Source: Loktanella atrilutea
GTDB lineage: Bacteria; Pseudomonadota; Alphaproteobacteria; Rhodobacterales; Rhodobacteraceae
Assembly (NCBI RefSeq): GCF_900128995.1
Contig: NZ_FQUE01000007.1
Coordinates: 116,091 to 180,090, forward strand
Direction: 5' to 3'
DNA length: 64,000 nt
Below are positions 43,829 to 55,204 of this stretch, piece after piece. Within the stretch, counting starts at the first letter, position 1, and every line of letters begins with the position of its first letter. Both the position numbers and the translations under genes were made by a program. Below the pieces are notes generated by a model, which saw only the letters and a program-made list of their open reading frames with translations, had not been told where the DNA came from and did no database searches.

Positions 43829-44664
43829 CGCTGCCCGTCCTGCAGGGTGTGGCGCAGATCTGCCATCGCGTTGATTGCCTGCAGCACGAAGGGCGTGCCG
43901 CAGACCCAGTCGCGGTCCATCATCCGGGCCCCGGGCCGACCGTCGCGCAGGGCGGCGATGACCGGGTGATCGGTAACCGCTTCCGCCCGGGATTCGCCCG
44001 CGTACGGTACGCCAGTTATAACTGTGTCCGGTGCTGCCATGACCAGAACCTCCAGCGGCAGAAAGCCCCCATCGGCAAGTCCTGCCTCTGCCGCGACGTT
44101 GTCCAGACCGGCAGCGCTCAGGATTTCCCCTGCAAGGGTACGGTCGCCGGACGTGTAGCCGTTGGCGGAATAGAGGGCCGCTCGCGGGTTTGCCGCGTCT
44201 TTTGAGTTGAGAAGCCCAAGTCGCGTTTGAAAGTCCGCCACCAGCGATTCCGCCTTTGCCTCCTGTCCCAATGCCTTGCCCGTCTGAATCAGGAGGGCGG
44301 CAATGTCGTCCAGCGTGTAGGCGGGTTCGAGCAGGAGGACAGGGATGCCAAGCCGGTCCAGCATGTCGACAGTCGCGCGCCGGGTGAAGGTGCCGGCGAT
44401 CACGAGGTCGGGCTGCATCAGATAGATCTCCTCTGCACGCCCGTGGTTGAGCGGGTATCGGGCCGCGACATCCGCCATGGCGGACCCGCGCGGATCGGCG
44501 GAGAGGGCAGAGACGGAAATCAGCTGGCCCTCGCCCGCCACCAGCATTGCAAGCTGATCCGTGCAGAGGTTCATGGATACGACGCGCCGTGGCGCATCGG
44601 CCAGTGCCGGTGCAGCGGTCAGCGCTGCCACCAGCCACGGTATCCAGAGACTAGAAGCGTGCAT
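43825..44664 (-). CDS. btuF: cobalamin ABC transporter, periplasmic binding protein
   Basis: 279 residues with a signal peptide (LWIPWLVAALTAAPALA). The mature protein starts RRVVSMNLCTDQLAMLV, the usual opening of this cobalamin/haem binding group; the two-lobed fold is linked by a long helix. The ATG at 44664 lies 14 bp inside btuB and gives the best signal peptide; an in-frame ATG at 44676 is possible. Confidence 0.87.
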   Translation of the reverse strand: MHASSLWIPWLVAALTAAPALADAPRRVVSMNLCTDQLAMLVAGEGQLISVSALSADPRGSAMADVAARYPLNHGRAEEIYLMQPDLVIAGTFTRRATVDMLDRLGIPVLLLEPAYTLDDIAALLIQTGKALGQEAKAESLVADFQTRLGLLNSKDAANPRAALYSANGYTSGDRTLAGEILSAAGLDNVAAEAGLADGGFLPLEVLVMAAPDTVITGVPYAGESRAEAVTDHPVIAALRDGRPGARMMDRDWVCGTPFVLQAINAMADLRHTLQDGQR

Positions 44665-46513
44665 CGAGGCCGACATAGGCAGCACGCCCGCGGGTAGCAT
44701 ATCCCCAGACCTCGACCGCCGGATCGTCGAAGAGATTGGCGACCCGCCCCGTAAGGGCGACGCGATCGGTCAGGTCATACTGCGCCGCGACATCGACGGT
44801 CGTGAAGGCCGGTAGCTCTGCCATCTGGTAGGCGCCGAAGAACTGGGCGTCGACATTGCCCGAGACGTGCCGAATATCCGCCGACAGGCTGCCCCGACCG
44901 TCAAAGGTGTCCCATGTCCCGCCAAGCGTCAGCGTATTTCGGGGACGGCGTTGTTCGACGCTGCCGTCCTGGTTCGTCGCGTCGAGGTAGGTATAGGTCA
45001 TCCGCAGCGCGAGTGTGTCTGTCGCCCGCAGGCTGCCTGTTACCTCGACCCCCTGCCGACTGCTGTCGCCGGACTGATTGATGAAGCCGAAGGTGCCGGG
45101 TCCGGTCGTGACATCGGTGATCTCGTCGGTCAGCACCTCTTTGAAATAGGTGATATCGAGCGTGCCGCGGCCATTGAGGACCGGCAAGGTGACCCCGAAA
45201 TCGAAACCGATGTTCCGCTCGGGCGTCAGGGACGGATTGCCGGTATAGCCGAAGTCGGTGGCGTAAAGCTCGAAATAGGACGGATTCACGATGCCCACCC
45301 CGGCGGAGCCATGCAACCGCGCGCCGTTCTGTCCGACCGGATAGGACAGCCCGACGTTCCACGTCGTCGCATCCTTGAACGTGTCGTTGTTATCGAAACG
45401 CAAGCCCGCCTGCAGATCAAGGCCGTTGTCGAGGCTGCCGCGGTATTCCAGCGCCACGGATGTCGCTTTGCGGGCGTAGAGGGGGTTCGACCGGCTGCTG
45501 TCGTTCGTATCTTCGACAAGCAGGTTCAACAGGTGCTGCGTCTCGGTTACCGCAAGCCCGTCGAGGCCGTAACTGAGCCGGTATTTCAGCGCATCGCGTT
45601 CCGTGCGGACCGCGGCACCCCCTTCATAGGCGGCGGTATTGTCCGTGCGCTCATAGGACACCCGGTGAGTCAGCCGTCCGCCCATGGTATCGAGTTCGGC
45701 AAAGAGGCCGCCGGTGGTTTCGTCCCGCGTGCTGGACAGAGTGGTGTCGTCGACGATGGAGCCCGCGGCGTCGGGCGCGGCGTAATCCACTGCATCGGTA
45801 TCATACTCCTGTTCCGACCGGCGAAGGGTAAAACCGAGCTTCAGCGCATCCATGGCCAGAAAATCGCCCGACAGGATGGCTGTCGTGCGGGTCATGGCGT
45901 CACGCTCTCCGCCATCGCCGGACTGGTCGAAACCGTCGTCCTGCACGTGCGACAGGGACAGCGAGAGCCCTCCGCGATCTGTCCGGTGCGCGAGAAACGC
46001 GGTCACCGTCGTCGCTTCACCACCCTCAATCGAGCCATTGAGGGTGGTGCCGACCTGACCCTTGCGGGTGATGATATTGATGACCCCGGCAGACGCGTCG
46101 GAACCGTAGTAGACGGACTGCGGGCCGCGCAGCACCTCGATCTTCTCGATATTCGCGGTCTCCAGCCCGCTGAGGATGTATTCCCAGTCGCCGCCGGCCG
46201 CGGCGATACCGTCGATCAAGACCAGCGTGTGACTGGCCTCTGCGCCGCGGATGCGGACCTGCGTGTAGGTCGGGCCGGAGCCGGTGACCGCCACGCCCGG
46301 AAGAGTGCGCAGGGCATCCTGGACGGTAGCGATACCACGTGCCGCGATCTCGTCGCCGGTCACGATGCTGGACGCGCGTGGCAGCGAGCCTGCGGCAATG
46401 GGGGACAGGCCACCGGTGACGATGATCTCGTCAAGGACGAAGGCGTCCTGCGCGCGGGCCTGTGAAAGGGTGGTCGTCAGGCAGACGGAAGCCATTAGAA
46501 CGGTGCGAAGCAT
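44651..46513 (-). CDS. btuB: TonB-dependent cobalamin receptor
   Basis: 620 residues. Signal peptide VLMASVCLTTTLSQARA, a TonB-box-like DEIIVTGG, a plug domain (TVQDALRTLPGVAVTGSG, VLIDGIAA, IEVLRGPQSVYYGSDASAGV) and a barrel ending in GRAAYVGLDARF with terminal Phe. The length matches BtuB rather than larger siderophore receptors. It is the first gene behind a cobalamin riboswitch and is followed by its ABC transporter. The ATG at 46513 has GAGGG upstream within reach of a hairpin (46531-46546). Confidence 0.9.
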   Translation of the reverse strand: MLRTVLMASVCLTTTLSQARAQDAFVLDEIIVTGGLSPIAAGSLPRASSIVTGDEIAARGIATVQDALRTLPGVAVTGSGPTYTQVRIRGAEASHTLVLIDGIAAAGGDWEYILSGLETANIEKIEVLRGPQSVYYGSDASAGVINIITRKGQVGTTLNGSIEGGEATTVTAFLAHRTDRGGLSLSLSHVQDDGFDQSGDGGERDAMTRTTAILSGDFLAMDALKLGFTLRRSEQEYDTDAVDYAAPDAAGSIVDDTTLSSTRDETTGGLFAELDTMGGRLTHRVSYERTDNTAAYEGGAAVRTERDALKYRLSYGLDGLAVTETQHLLNLLVEDTNDSSRSNPLYARKATSVALEYRGSLDNGLDLQAGLRFDNNDTFKDATTWNVGLSYPVGQNGARLHGSAGVGIVNPSYFELYATDFGYTGNPSLTPERNIGFDFGVTLPVLNGRGTLDITYFKEVLTDEITDVTTGPGTFGFINQSGDSSRQGVEVTGSLRATDTLALRMTYTYLDATNQDGSVEQRRPRNTLTLGGTWDTFDGRGSLSADIRHVSGNVDAQFFGAYQMAELPAFTTVDVAAQYDLTDRVALTGRVANLFDDPAVEVWGYATRGRAAYVGLDARF

Positions 46514-46649
46514 GGGATGATCCCTCGGGTCGTCCCTTCGGGGACGTAATTGCGTTAAGCCAGAGGGGGATTGGCCCCCGCAGACGGTGACGACACCACA
46601 AGCGGAAGCTCCGCAGCCCCGACGCCCCACGCGCCCGGACAGGGTGAAC

Positions 46650-46832
46650 ACCTCGGCAGGTCTCCTGACTTGCGGGTCATCGCTGGGCCGGTCCTTCCCA
46701 TCACGCGGGTGCGTGACAGTGGCACATTCCGGCTTCGCTCTCCGCCTACAGTTGCGGGGGCAGTCGTGGATTTGGCCTGATAGCCGAACCACGTTCCCTT
46801 TTCACCAGACGGTAGACCGCCCGGACCGAAGT
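46650..46832 (-). ncRNA. cobalamin (B12) riboswitch
   Basis: Minus-strand RNA shows the B12 aptamer: GGTGAAAAGGGAACGTGGT, then GACTGCCCCCGCAACTGTAG, GAGAGCGAAGCC, CACTG, GGGAAGG and the closing B12 box AGTCAGGAGACCTGCC (46655-46670). About 135 bases separate the aptamer from the btuB ATG. They hold a GGGGG-CCAAT-CCCCC hairpin and a CGTCCC-CGAA-GGGACG hairpin just upstream of the ribosome site, a likely expression platform. Confidence 0.93.
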
Positions 46833-47082
46833 GCCACGTCTCTAGCGGGTCGGTCCTGCGTTGAAAAGAGGGACCCTTGCCCTCGCGCCCCGACCCCTCG
46901 GCTTTGCTTGCCTGAAGGTGCAAGTGACGGCTACGGTAGTCCTGCCTGAGGTCGAAGTGCCGTCGATCGACAGGATTCGGAGGGCAAGGCTGGCGTTAAC
47001 GTTGACCGGCTGGTTGGGCCTGCCGGCGGGGGCGATGAGTGGATCGGAAGTGCGTGCAGGATCTGTCAGATCGGGGTGAGGA
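46833..47082. other. divergent spacer between the B12 riboswitch and the Mct-like gene
   Basis: 250 bases with no gene. It must contain the riboswitch promoter on the minus strand and the promoter of the CoA-transferase gene on the plus strand. No clear operator was seen. Confidence 0.5.
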
Positions 47083-48303
47083 ATGGACAACGCGCTTGGG
47101 GATCTGACGGTTGTCGAGGGGGCGTCGTTCATCGCCGGTCCGTCCTGCGCACTGCATCTGGCGCAAATTGGCGCGACGGTCATCCGTTTCGACATGATCG
47201 GCGGCGGGCCGGACTACAATCGTATGCCGCGCACGGACACGGGCGAAAGCCTTTACTGGCAAGGGCTGAACAAGGGCAAGCTGTCGATCGCCATTGACCT
47301 GCGGTCGCCAGAAGGACGCGAGCTTGCCCGGTCGATCATCACGGCGCAGGGGCCGGGCAGCGGAATCTTCGTCACGAATTATCCCGAAACGGGTTTTCTG
47401 GCTCACAATGCCCTTGCGACACAACGGGCCGATCTGATCACCTTGCGGGTGCAAGGCTGGGGCGATGGGCGAAACGGCGTCGACTACACCGTCAATGCTG
47501 CCGTTGGCGTGCCCTACATGACCGGGCCGACGGACATTCCTCCGGATCAACCGGTCAACAGCGTATTACCTGCCTGGGATCTGATGACCGGCGCCTACGG
47601 CGCTTTCGCGGTGCTGGCGGCGGTGCGCAGGCGGGCAACGACCGGGCAGGGTGGAGAGATCAGGCTGGCCCTCTCCGATGTGGCGATGGGATCGCTGTCG
47701 AACCTGGGCCAAGTGGCCGAAGTGTCGCTGGGGGCCGACCGCCCCCGGAGCGGGAATGCGCTTTTCGGTGCGTTCGGGCGGGATTTCCGGACACGGGACG
47801 GGCATGCTGTGATGATCGTGGCGATCACGCCCAAGCAATGGAGCGGACTGGTCGCGGCGCTCGATCTGGACCGCGCCGTGGCCAAGGTGGAGGCCGCGCT
47901 TGGCCTGTCCTTCGCCATCGACGAGGGGGTGCGCTATGCCCATGCGGATCGTCTTTACGACCTGATCTCTCCGGCGATCGCCGCGCGGGATTTAGCCCCG
48001 TTGACGAAGGCTTTGGACCGCAACAGTGTCTGCTGGGAGCGTTACAGGACGCTGAAGGACGCGGTGGAGAATGATCCGCGCTGCATCGCCGAAAATCCTC
48101 TGTTCGATCCCGTCTTACATCCGGGCGGGTCGACCTACCCCACGGCCAAAGGGCTTGCACGGTTCGGCGGCGACGCAGGTCGACCGGCACGGGCGGCGCC
48201 CAGGCTTGGGCAGGATACGGAACAGGTTCTGGCAGATCATCTGGGATTGTCAGCAGGTCAGATCGGCGACCTTATGGACCGTGGCATCGTTGCGGGGCAG
48301 TAG
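47083..48303 (+). CDS. class III CoA-transferase, 2-methylfumaryl-CoA isomerase (Mct)-like
   Basis: 406 residues of the CaiB/BaiF family. The opening LTVVEGASFIAGPSCALHLA, RFDMIGGGPDYNRMP and LYWQGLNKGKLSIAIDLRSP follow the Chloroflexus mesaconyl-CoA C1-C4 transferase closely; VDYTVN and LPAWDLMTGAY hold the catalytic Asp. Mct moves CoA within mesaconate in the 3-hydroxypropionate bicycle. No other gene of that cycle is here, so the substrate may be another branched dicarboxyl-CoA. GGTGAGGA precedes the ATG. Confidence 0.8.
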   Translation: MDNALGDLTVVEGASFIAGPSCALHLAQIGATVIRFDMIGGGPDYNRMPRTDTGESLYWQGLNKGKLSIAIDLRSPEGRELARSIITAQGPGSGIFVTNYPETGFLAHNALATQRADLITLRVQGWGDGRNGVDYTVNAAVGVPYMTGPTDIPPDQPVNSVLPAWDLMTGAYGAFAVLAAVRRRATTGQGGEIRLALSDVAMGSLSNLGQVAEVSLGADRPRSGNALFGAFGRDFRTRDGHAVMIVAITPKQWSGLVAALDLDRAVAKVEAALGLSFAIDEGVRYAHADRLYDLISPAIAARDLAPLTKALDRNSVCWERYRTLKDAVENDPRCIAENPLFDPVLHPGGSTYPTAKGLARFGGDAGRPARAAPRLGQDTEQVLADHLGLSAGQIGDLMDRGIVAGQ

Positions 48304-48327
48304 GCGCCGGGACTCGTCCGGCATGGA

Positions 48328-49107
48328 TCAGTCCGCATCGTCGGCAGGACGGCTGACGCGGATGTCGGTCCGCCAACCTGCGCACAGGTCATGCAGTCCT
48401 TCAGAAACAGCAGCATCCGTGAAAAAGACGTCGATGTCCGACAGGGATCCGATGCGTGCCGGGGCCTTGCGTTTGAACTTCGTATGGTCGGCCATCAGCA
48501 TTTTGCGACGCGACTGGTTCAGGATCGTCTGACTGACGCCGACTTCGCGCAGGTCGAAATCAAGGATGTCACCATCTGCGTCGATGGCCGAACAACCGAT
48601 GACACCGATATCGAACTTGAACTGGCGGATCGCGGCAGTGGTAATGTCGCCGGTCAGCCCGCCGTCAGATTGCCGCAGTGCGCCGCCCGTGACGATCACC
48701 TCGCAGTCCGGGTTGCGCGTCAGGATATTGGCAACGTTCATGTTGTTGGTGACAACCAGCAGGTTGCGGTGGTGCAGCAGTTCCGTCGCCACGGCCTCTG
48801 TGCTGGTCCCGATATTTAGGAAGATTGCACAATCCTCGGGAATGCAGGCGGCGCAGGCCTTGGCCATCGCGGTCTTGCCTTCGGCATTCAGACGGCGGCG
48901 TTCCTCGTAGGCGATGTTCACGGTGCCCGAGGGCAGGACCGCCCCGCCATGTACCCGTTCCAGTTTGCCCGCATCGGCAAGCTCACTCAGGTCCCTGCGG
49001 ATTGTTTGCAGCGTGACGCCCAGCCGCTCTGCCAGATGCTCGACCGTGACCTTGCCGTCACGTCGGGCGATGTCGAGAATTTCCGGGTGTCTGATGGTTT
49101 GCGACAT
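48328..49107 (-). CDS. glpR: DeoR-family repressor of glycerol genes
   Basis: 259 residues. DeoR helix-turn-helix (GKVTVEHLAERLGVTLQTIRRDL) followed by LERVHGGAVLPSG, and a sugar-phosphate-isomerase-like sensor (IFLNIGTSTEAVATELL, VVTNNMNVANIL, VTGGALR). The glycerol-3-phosphate repressor GlpR has this architecture, and the gene diverges from glpD over a 232-bp spacer with repeated TTCGC/GCGAA and CGAAA elements. It converges on the CoA-transferase gene. Confidence 0.9.
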   Translation of the reverse strand: MSQTIRHPEILDIARRDGKVTVEHLAERLGVTLQTIRRDLSELADAGKLERVHGGAVLPSGTVNIAYEERRRLNAEGKTAMAKACAACIPEDCAIFLNIGTSTEAVATELLHHRNLLVVTNNMNVANILTRNPDCEVIVTGGALRQSDGGLTGDITTAAIRQFKFDIGVIGCSAIDADGDILDFDLREVGVSQTILNQSRRKMLMADHTKFKRKAPARIGSLSDIDVFFTDAAVSEGLHDLCAGWRTDIRVSRPADDAD

Positions 49108-49170
49108 GAACGTGTTCCGGTTGGTGTGGCTCTAATATGGCAGGATTTGCGGGAAGATTGATATGGCATT

Positions 49171-49198
49171 TGTTCGCGCCTGTTCGCATATGCGCGAA
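49171..49198. promoter_or_regulatory. candidate GlpR operator 1
   Basis: TGTTCGC is repeated with a 10-bp period (49171-49177 and 49181-49187), followed by an inverted GCGAA (49194-49198). Phased repeats of this kind suit DeoR-type repressors. It lies 64 bp upstream of glpR. Confidence 0.45.
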
Positions 49199-49255
49199 AA
49201 GTGGCGATAACCCTCTGCGCGACGCCGTTCCGTATTGCCTCGCTTATCTATTCCC

Positions 49256-49278
49256 CGAAAAGCGAAGAGAACCGAAAA
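49256..49278. promoter_or_regulatory. candidate GlpR operator 2
   Basis: CGAAA, GCGAA and CCGAAAA follow each other at roughly 6- to 10-bp steps, 62 bp upstream of the glpD GTG. Together with operator 1 this brackets the divergent promoter region. Confidence 0.45.
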
Positions 49279-49339
49279 TGGGGGTTTTCTTTTATGCGCG
49301 GGGTTGCGATGATCCGGTAAGGATTTGGGAGGATCCAGT

Positions 49340-50923
49340 GTGAGCGATGACACGGATATCCGTGACCTGTTGGTCATCGGCGGTGGCATTAACGGCTGCG
49401 GCATCGCGCGCGATGCTGCCGGTCGTGGCCTGTCGGTGACGCTGGTCGAGATGTCCGACCTCGCCTCTGCCACATCCTCCGCTTCCACCAAGCTCTTTCA
49501 CGGTGGTCTGCGCTATCTGGAATATTTCGAGTTCCGCCTCGTGCGCGAGGCACTGATCGAACGCGAGACATTGCTGCGGGCGATGCCGCACATCAGCTGG
49601 CCGATGCGTTTCGTGCTGCCCTATTCTGAAGACATGCGGTTCGAGAACGACACGCCGACATCGAAGCTGATGTCGACGGTCATGCCATGGACGCGCGGAC
49701 GACGTCCGTCTTGGCTGATCCGGCTGGGGCTGCTGATGTATGATACCCTCGGCGGGCGCAAGATCCTGCCCGGCACCCGGACGCTGGACCTGACCCACGG
49801 TCCGGAGGGAGCCCCGCTGATCGACAGTTTCACGAAAGCCTATGAATACAGCGATTGCTGGGTCGAGGATTCGCGCCTTGTGGCCCTGAACGCCCGCGAC
49901 GCCGCCGACCGGGGGGCGACCGTTCTGACCCGTACGAAGGCGGTTTCCGCCAGAACGGATGACGGTATCTGGACCGTAACGTTGGAGGATGCCGGTACCA
50001 GTGCATCGCGGCAGGTGCGGGCACGCATGGTCGTCAATGCCGGCGGACCGTGGGTCGGGCAGATCCTGCGTCAGCAGATGGGGTCGAACAGCCATGACGA
50101 CGTGCGCCTCGTCCGTGGCAGTCACATCGTCACCCGGCGACTGTTCGATCACGACAAATGCTACTTCTTTCAGGGCACCGACGGGCGCATCATGTTCGCG
50201 ATTCCCTACGAGACGGATTTCACCCTGATCGGCACCACGGATCAGGAACATCACGACGCGTCGGAAAAACCGGTGTGCACCCCGGAAGAACAGGCCTACA
50301 TGATTGATTTCGTGAATGCCTACCTGAAGGACAAGATCGGCCCGGACGACATCGTCTGGACCTATTCAGGCGTGCGCCCGCTGTATGACGATGGTGCAAG
50401 TTCCGCCACTGCCGCAACCCGCGACTACACGCTGAAACTGGATGACAGCGCCGGTGCGCCGGCGCTCAATATTTTCGGCGGCAAGATCACGACCTATCGG
50501 AGACTGGCAGAAAGCGCGTTGGAAAAGATCGGCCAGAGACTGGATGTGTCGCAAGGACCGTGGACGGCCGGTGCCCCGATGCCTGGTGGCGACTTTTCCG
50601 TAGGCGATGTCGACCAGTTGATCAGCGATCTTGTGCGCGCTTTTCCCTTTCTGACTGACCGCTGGGCCCGCCGTCTGATCCGGGCCTATGGCACAGATGC
50701 GGCGCTGATCCTTGGCGATGCCGGGACTGCTGCCGATCTGGGGCAGGACTTTGGCGCGACGTTGACGGCGGCAGAGGTCGACTGGCTGATGACGCACGAA
50801 TTCGCGTGCACCGCCGAGGATGTGTTGTGGCGGCGCAGTAAGCTGGGCCTGCACGGCGCCGACAGCGCGGCGCTCGATGCCTACATGGTCGCCCGCCGCC
50901 CGCAATTAAAGGACATCGCATGA
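49340..50923 (+). CDS. glpD: aerobic glycerol-3-phosphate dehydrogenase
   Basis: 527 residues. Membrane-associated FAD enzyme that oxidises G3P to dihydroxyacetone phosphate and feeds electrons to ubiquinone. LLVIGGGINGCGIARDAAG is the FAD dinucleotide fold, followed by TKLFHGGLRYLEYFEFRLV, GTTDQEHH and FGGKITTYRRLAE. The GTG at 49340 follows GGGAGGATCC. It is the first gene of the glp operon; its stop overlaps the glpS start. Confidence 0.95.
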   Translation: MSDDTDIRDLLVIGGGINGCGIARDAAGRGLSVTLVEMSDLASATSSASTKLFHGGLRYLEYFEFRLVREALIERETLLRAMPHISWPMRFVLPYSEDMRFENDTPTSKLMSTVMPWTRGRRPSWLIRLGLLMYDTLGGRKILPGTRTLDLTHGPEGAPLIDSFTKAYEYSDCWVEDSRLVALNARDAADRGATVLTRTKAVSARTDDGIWTVTLEDAGTSASRQVRARMVVNAGGPWVGQILRQQMGSNSHDDVRLVRGSHIVTRRLFDHDKCYFFQGTDGRIMFAIPYETDFTLIGTTDQEHHDASEKPVCTPEEQAYMIDFVNAYLKDKIGPDDIVWTYSGVRPLYDDGASSATAATRDYTLKLDDSAGAPALNIFGGKITTYRRLAESALEKIGQRLDVSQGPWTAGAPMPGGDFSVGDVDQLISDLVRAFPFLTDRWARRLIRAYGTDAALILGDAGTAADLGQDFGATLTAAEVDWLMTHEFACTAEDVLWRRSKLGLHGADSAALDAYMVARRPQLKDIA

Positions 50924-51999
50924 CACTGGAACTCGACGGCGTCGGCTACGTCGTGGGCGCGCAGACCTATATTCATCCGACCGACCTGACGCTGGATAAA
51001 GGCACGATGAACGTCCTGCTGGGGCCGACGTCGTCCGGCAAGACGACGCTGATGCGGCTGATGGCTGGGCTGGATGTGCCGACGCAAGGGCGTATCCGCT
51101 GGAACGGCGAGGACGTGACCGGCATGAGGGTGCAGGACCGGCGGATCGCCATGGTCTACCAGCAGTTCATCAATTACCCGGCGATGACCGTCTATGACAA
51201 CATCGCGTCCCCCATGAAGCTGATGGGCTTGGACAAGGCCGAGATCGACCGCCGCGTGCGCGAGACGGCCGAGATGATGAAGCTGACGCCGATGTTGCAG
51301 CGAAAGCCGCTGGAACTCTCGGGCGGTCAGCAGCAGCGTTGCGCGCTGGCCCGGGCGCTGGTCAAGAACGCGGGACTTGTGCTGCTGGACGAGCCGCTGG
51401 CGAACCTCGATTACAAGCTGCGCGAGGAGTTGCGCGCCGAAATTCCGCGCATCTTTGCCGAAAGCGGGTCGATCTTCGTCTACGCTACGACCGAGCCGGA
51501 AGAGGCGCTGCTGCTGGGTGGCAACTGCGCAACACTGTGGGAAGGCCGCGTGACGCAGTTCGGCACCACTTCGCTAGTCTATCGCAACCCCACTGACGCT
51601 ACGACGGCACGCGTCTTCTCCGACCCGCCGATGAACTTCCTGCGCGTGGAAAAGCGCGGTGACCAGATGCATTTCGGCATGGCTGAGACCATGCCTGCCC
51701 TCGGGCGCGATGTGGCGGACGGCCACTACATGCTCGGCTTTCGCCCCAATCACCTGACGCTGGACGCCGGCGACGGCCGCATCCGCTTCGACACAGTGCT
51801 GAGCGTGATGGAAATCACGGGATCCGAGACCTTCGTCCACCTGCAGCATGGCGACGCCCGCTGGGTGGGCCTGATCCACGGCATCCGCGACCTGAGGCCG
51901 GGGCAGGCGCTTCCCGTCTATCTCGATCCCTCGCGGGTCTACCTCTTCGGCGAATCCGGAGACCTTGTCGCGACCGCTCCCTATGCGGAGGCGTCGTAA
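50920..51999 (+). CDS. glpS: glycerol ABC transporter, ATPase GlpS
   Basis: 359 residues of the MalK/UgpC type. Walker A GPTSSGKTTLM, signature LSGGQQQRCALARAL, Walker B LVLLDEPLANLDYKL, plus a C-terminal regulatory OB domain. The switch histidine position reads YATTEPEEA instead of the usual VTHDQ, so this site deviates from the standard. It pairs with GlpT. The ATG overlaps the glpD stop (ATGA). Confidence 0.9.
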   Translation: MTLELDGVGYVVGAQTYIHPTDLTLDKGTMNVLLGPTSSGKTTLMRLMAGLDVPTQGRIRWNGEDVTGMRVQDRRIAMVYQQFINYPAMTVYDNIASPMKLMGLDKAEIDRRVRETAEMMKLTPMLQRKPLELSGGQQQRCALARALVKNAGLVLLDEPLANLDYKLREELRAEIPRIFAESGSIFVYATTEPEEALLLGGNCATLWEGRVTQFGTTSLVYRNPTDATTARVFSDPPMNFLRVEKRGDQMHFGMAETMPALGRDVADGHYMLGFRPNHLTLDAGDGRIRFDTVLSVMEITGSETFVHLQHGDARWVGLIHGIRDLRPGQALPVYLDPSRVYLFGESGDLVATAPYAEAS

Positions 52000-52000
52000 C

Positions 52001-54833
<2,833 letters not shown>

Positions 54834-54857
54834 TGTGCGAGTTGAGAGGGAAACGTA

Positions 54858-55133
54858 ATGCTTGAATGGATGGCATGGACATGGCCAACGGCAGCGTTCT
54901 TCATCGTGATCGCCGTGCTGCTGACGACTCTCACGGTGCTGGCGATCCGCTACCCCGAGGTGCCCCGCAAAGGTGTTCTGCGGATCGAGACGACGCGCGG
55001 CGACCGGCTGTTCATCACGCTGCTCGGGTCCGCCTTCATTAATCTGGCGTGGTTGGGGCTGGAGCTTGGTCCGCAACCCTACGCGCTGATCGTCTGTCTG
55101 GTCTATGCCGCAGCGGTGTTCCGCTGGGTCTAG
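54858..55133 (+). CDS. glpU: DUF2160 small membrane protein GlpU
   Basis: 91 residues, two or three membrane helices (WPTAAFFIVIAVLLTTLTVLA and FINLAWLGLEL onward) with a charged loop RYPEVPRKGVLRIETTRGD. DUF2160 proteins occur almost only between glpQ and glpV of glycerol transporter operons, as here. Their role is unknown; an accessory to the importer is likely. GAGAGGGAAACGTA precedes the ATG. Confidence 0.88.
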   Translation: MLEWMAWTWPTAAFFIVIAVLLTTLTVLAIRYPEVPRKGVLRIETTRGDRLFITLLGSAFINLAWLGLELGPQPYALIVCLVYAAAVFRWV

Positions 55134-55204
55134 GTCACGTCAAATCCCGGCGCATTCCACCGCGCCGGATCGCTTGCGTTCAACCAAAAGGGAGGAAACC
55201 TATA

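Noticed and set aside
44867..46465. 532-codon open frame antisense to btuB
   Set aside because: Long opposite-strand frames are common in high-GC genes; btuB on the other strand has full family motifs, this has none.
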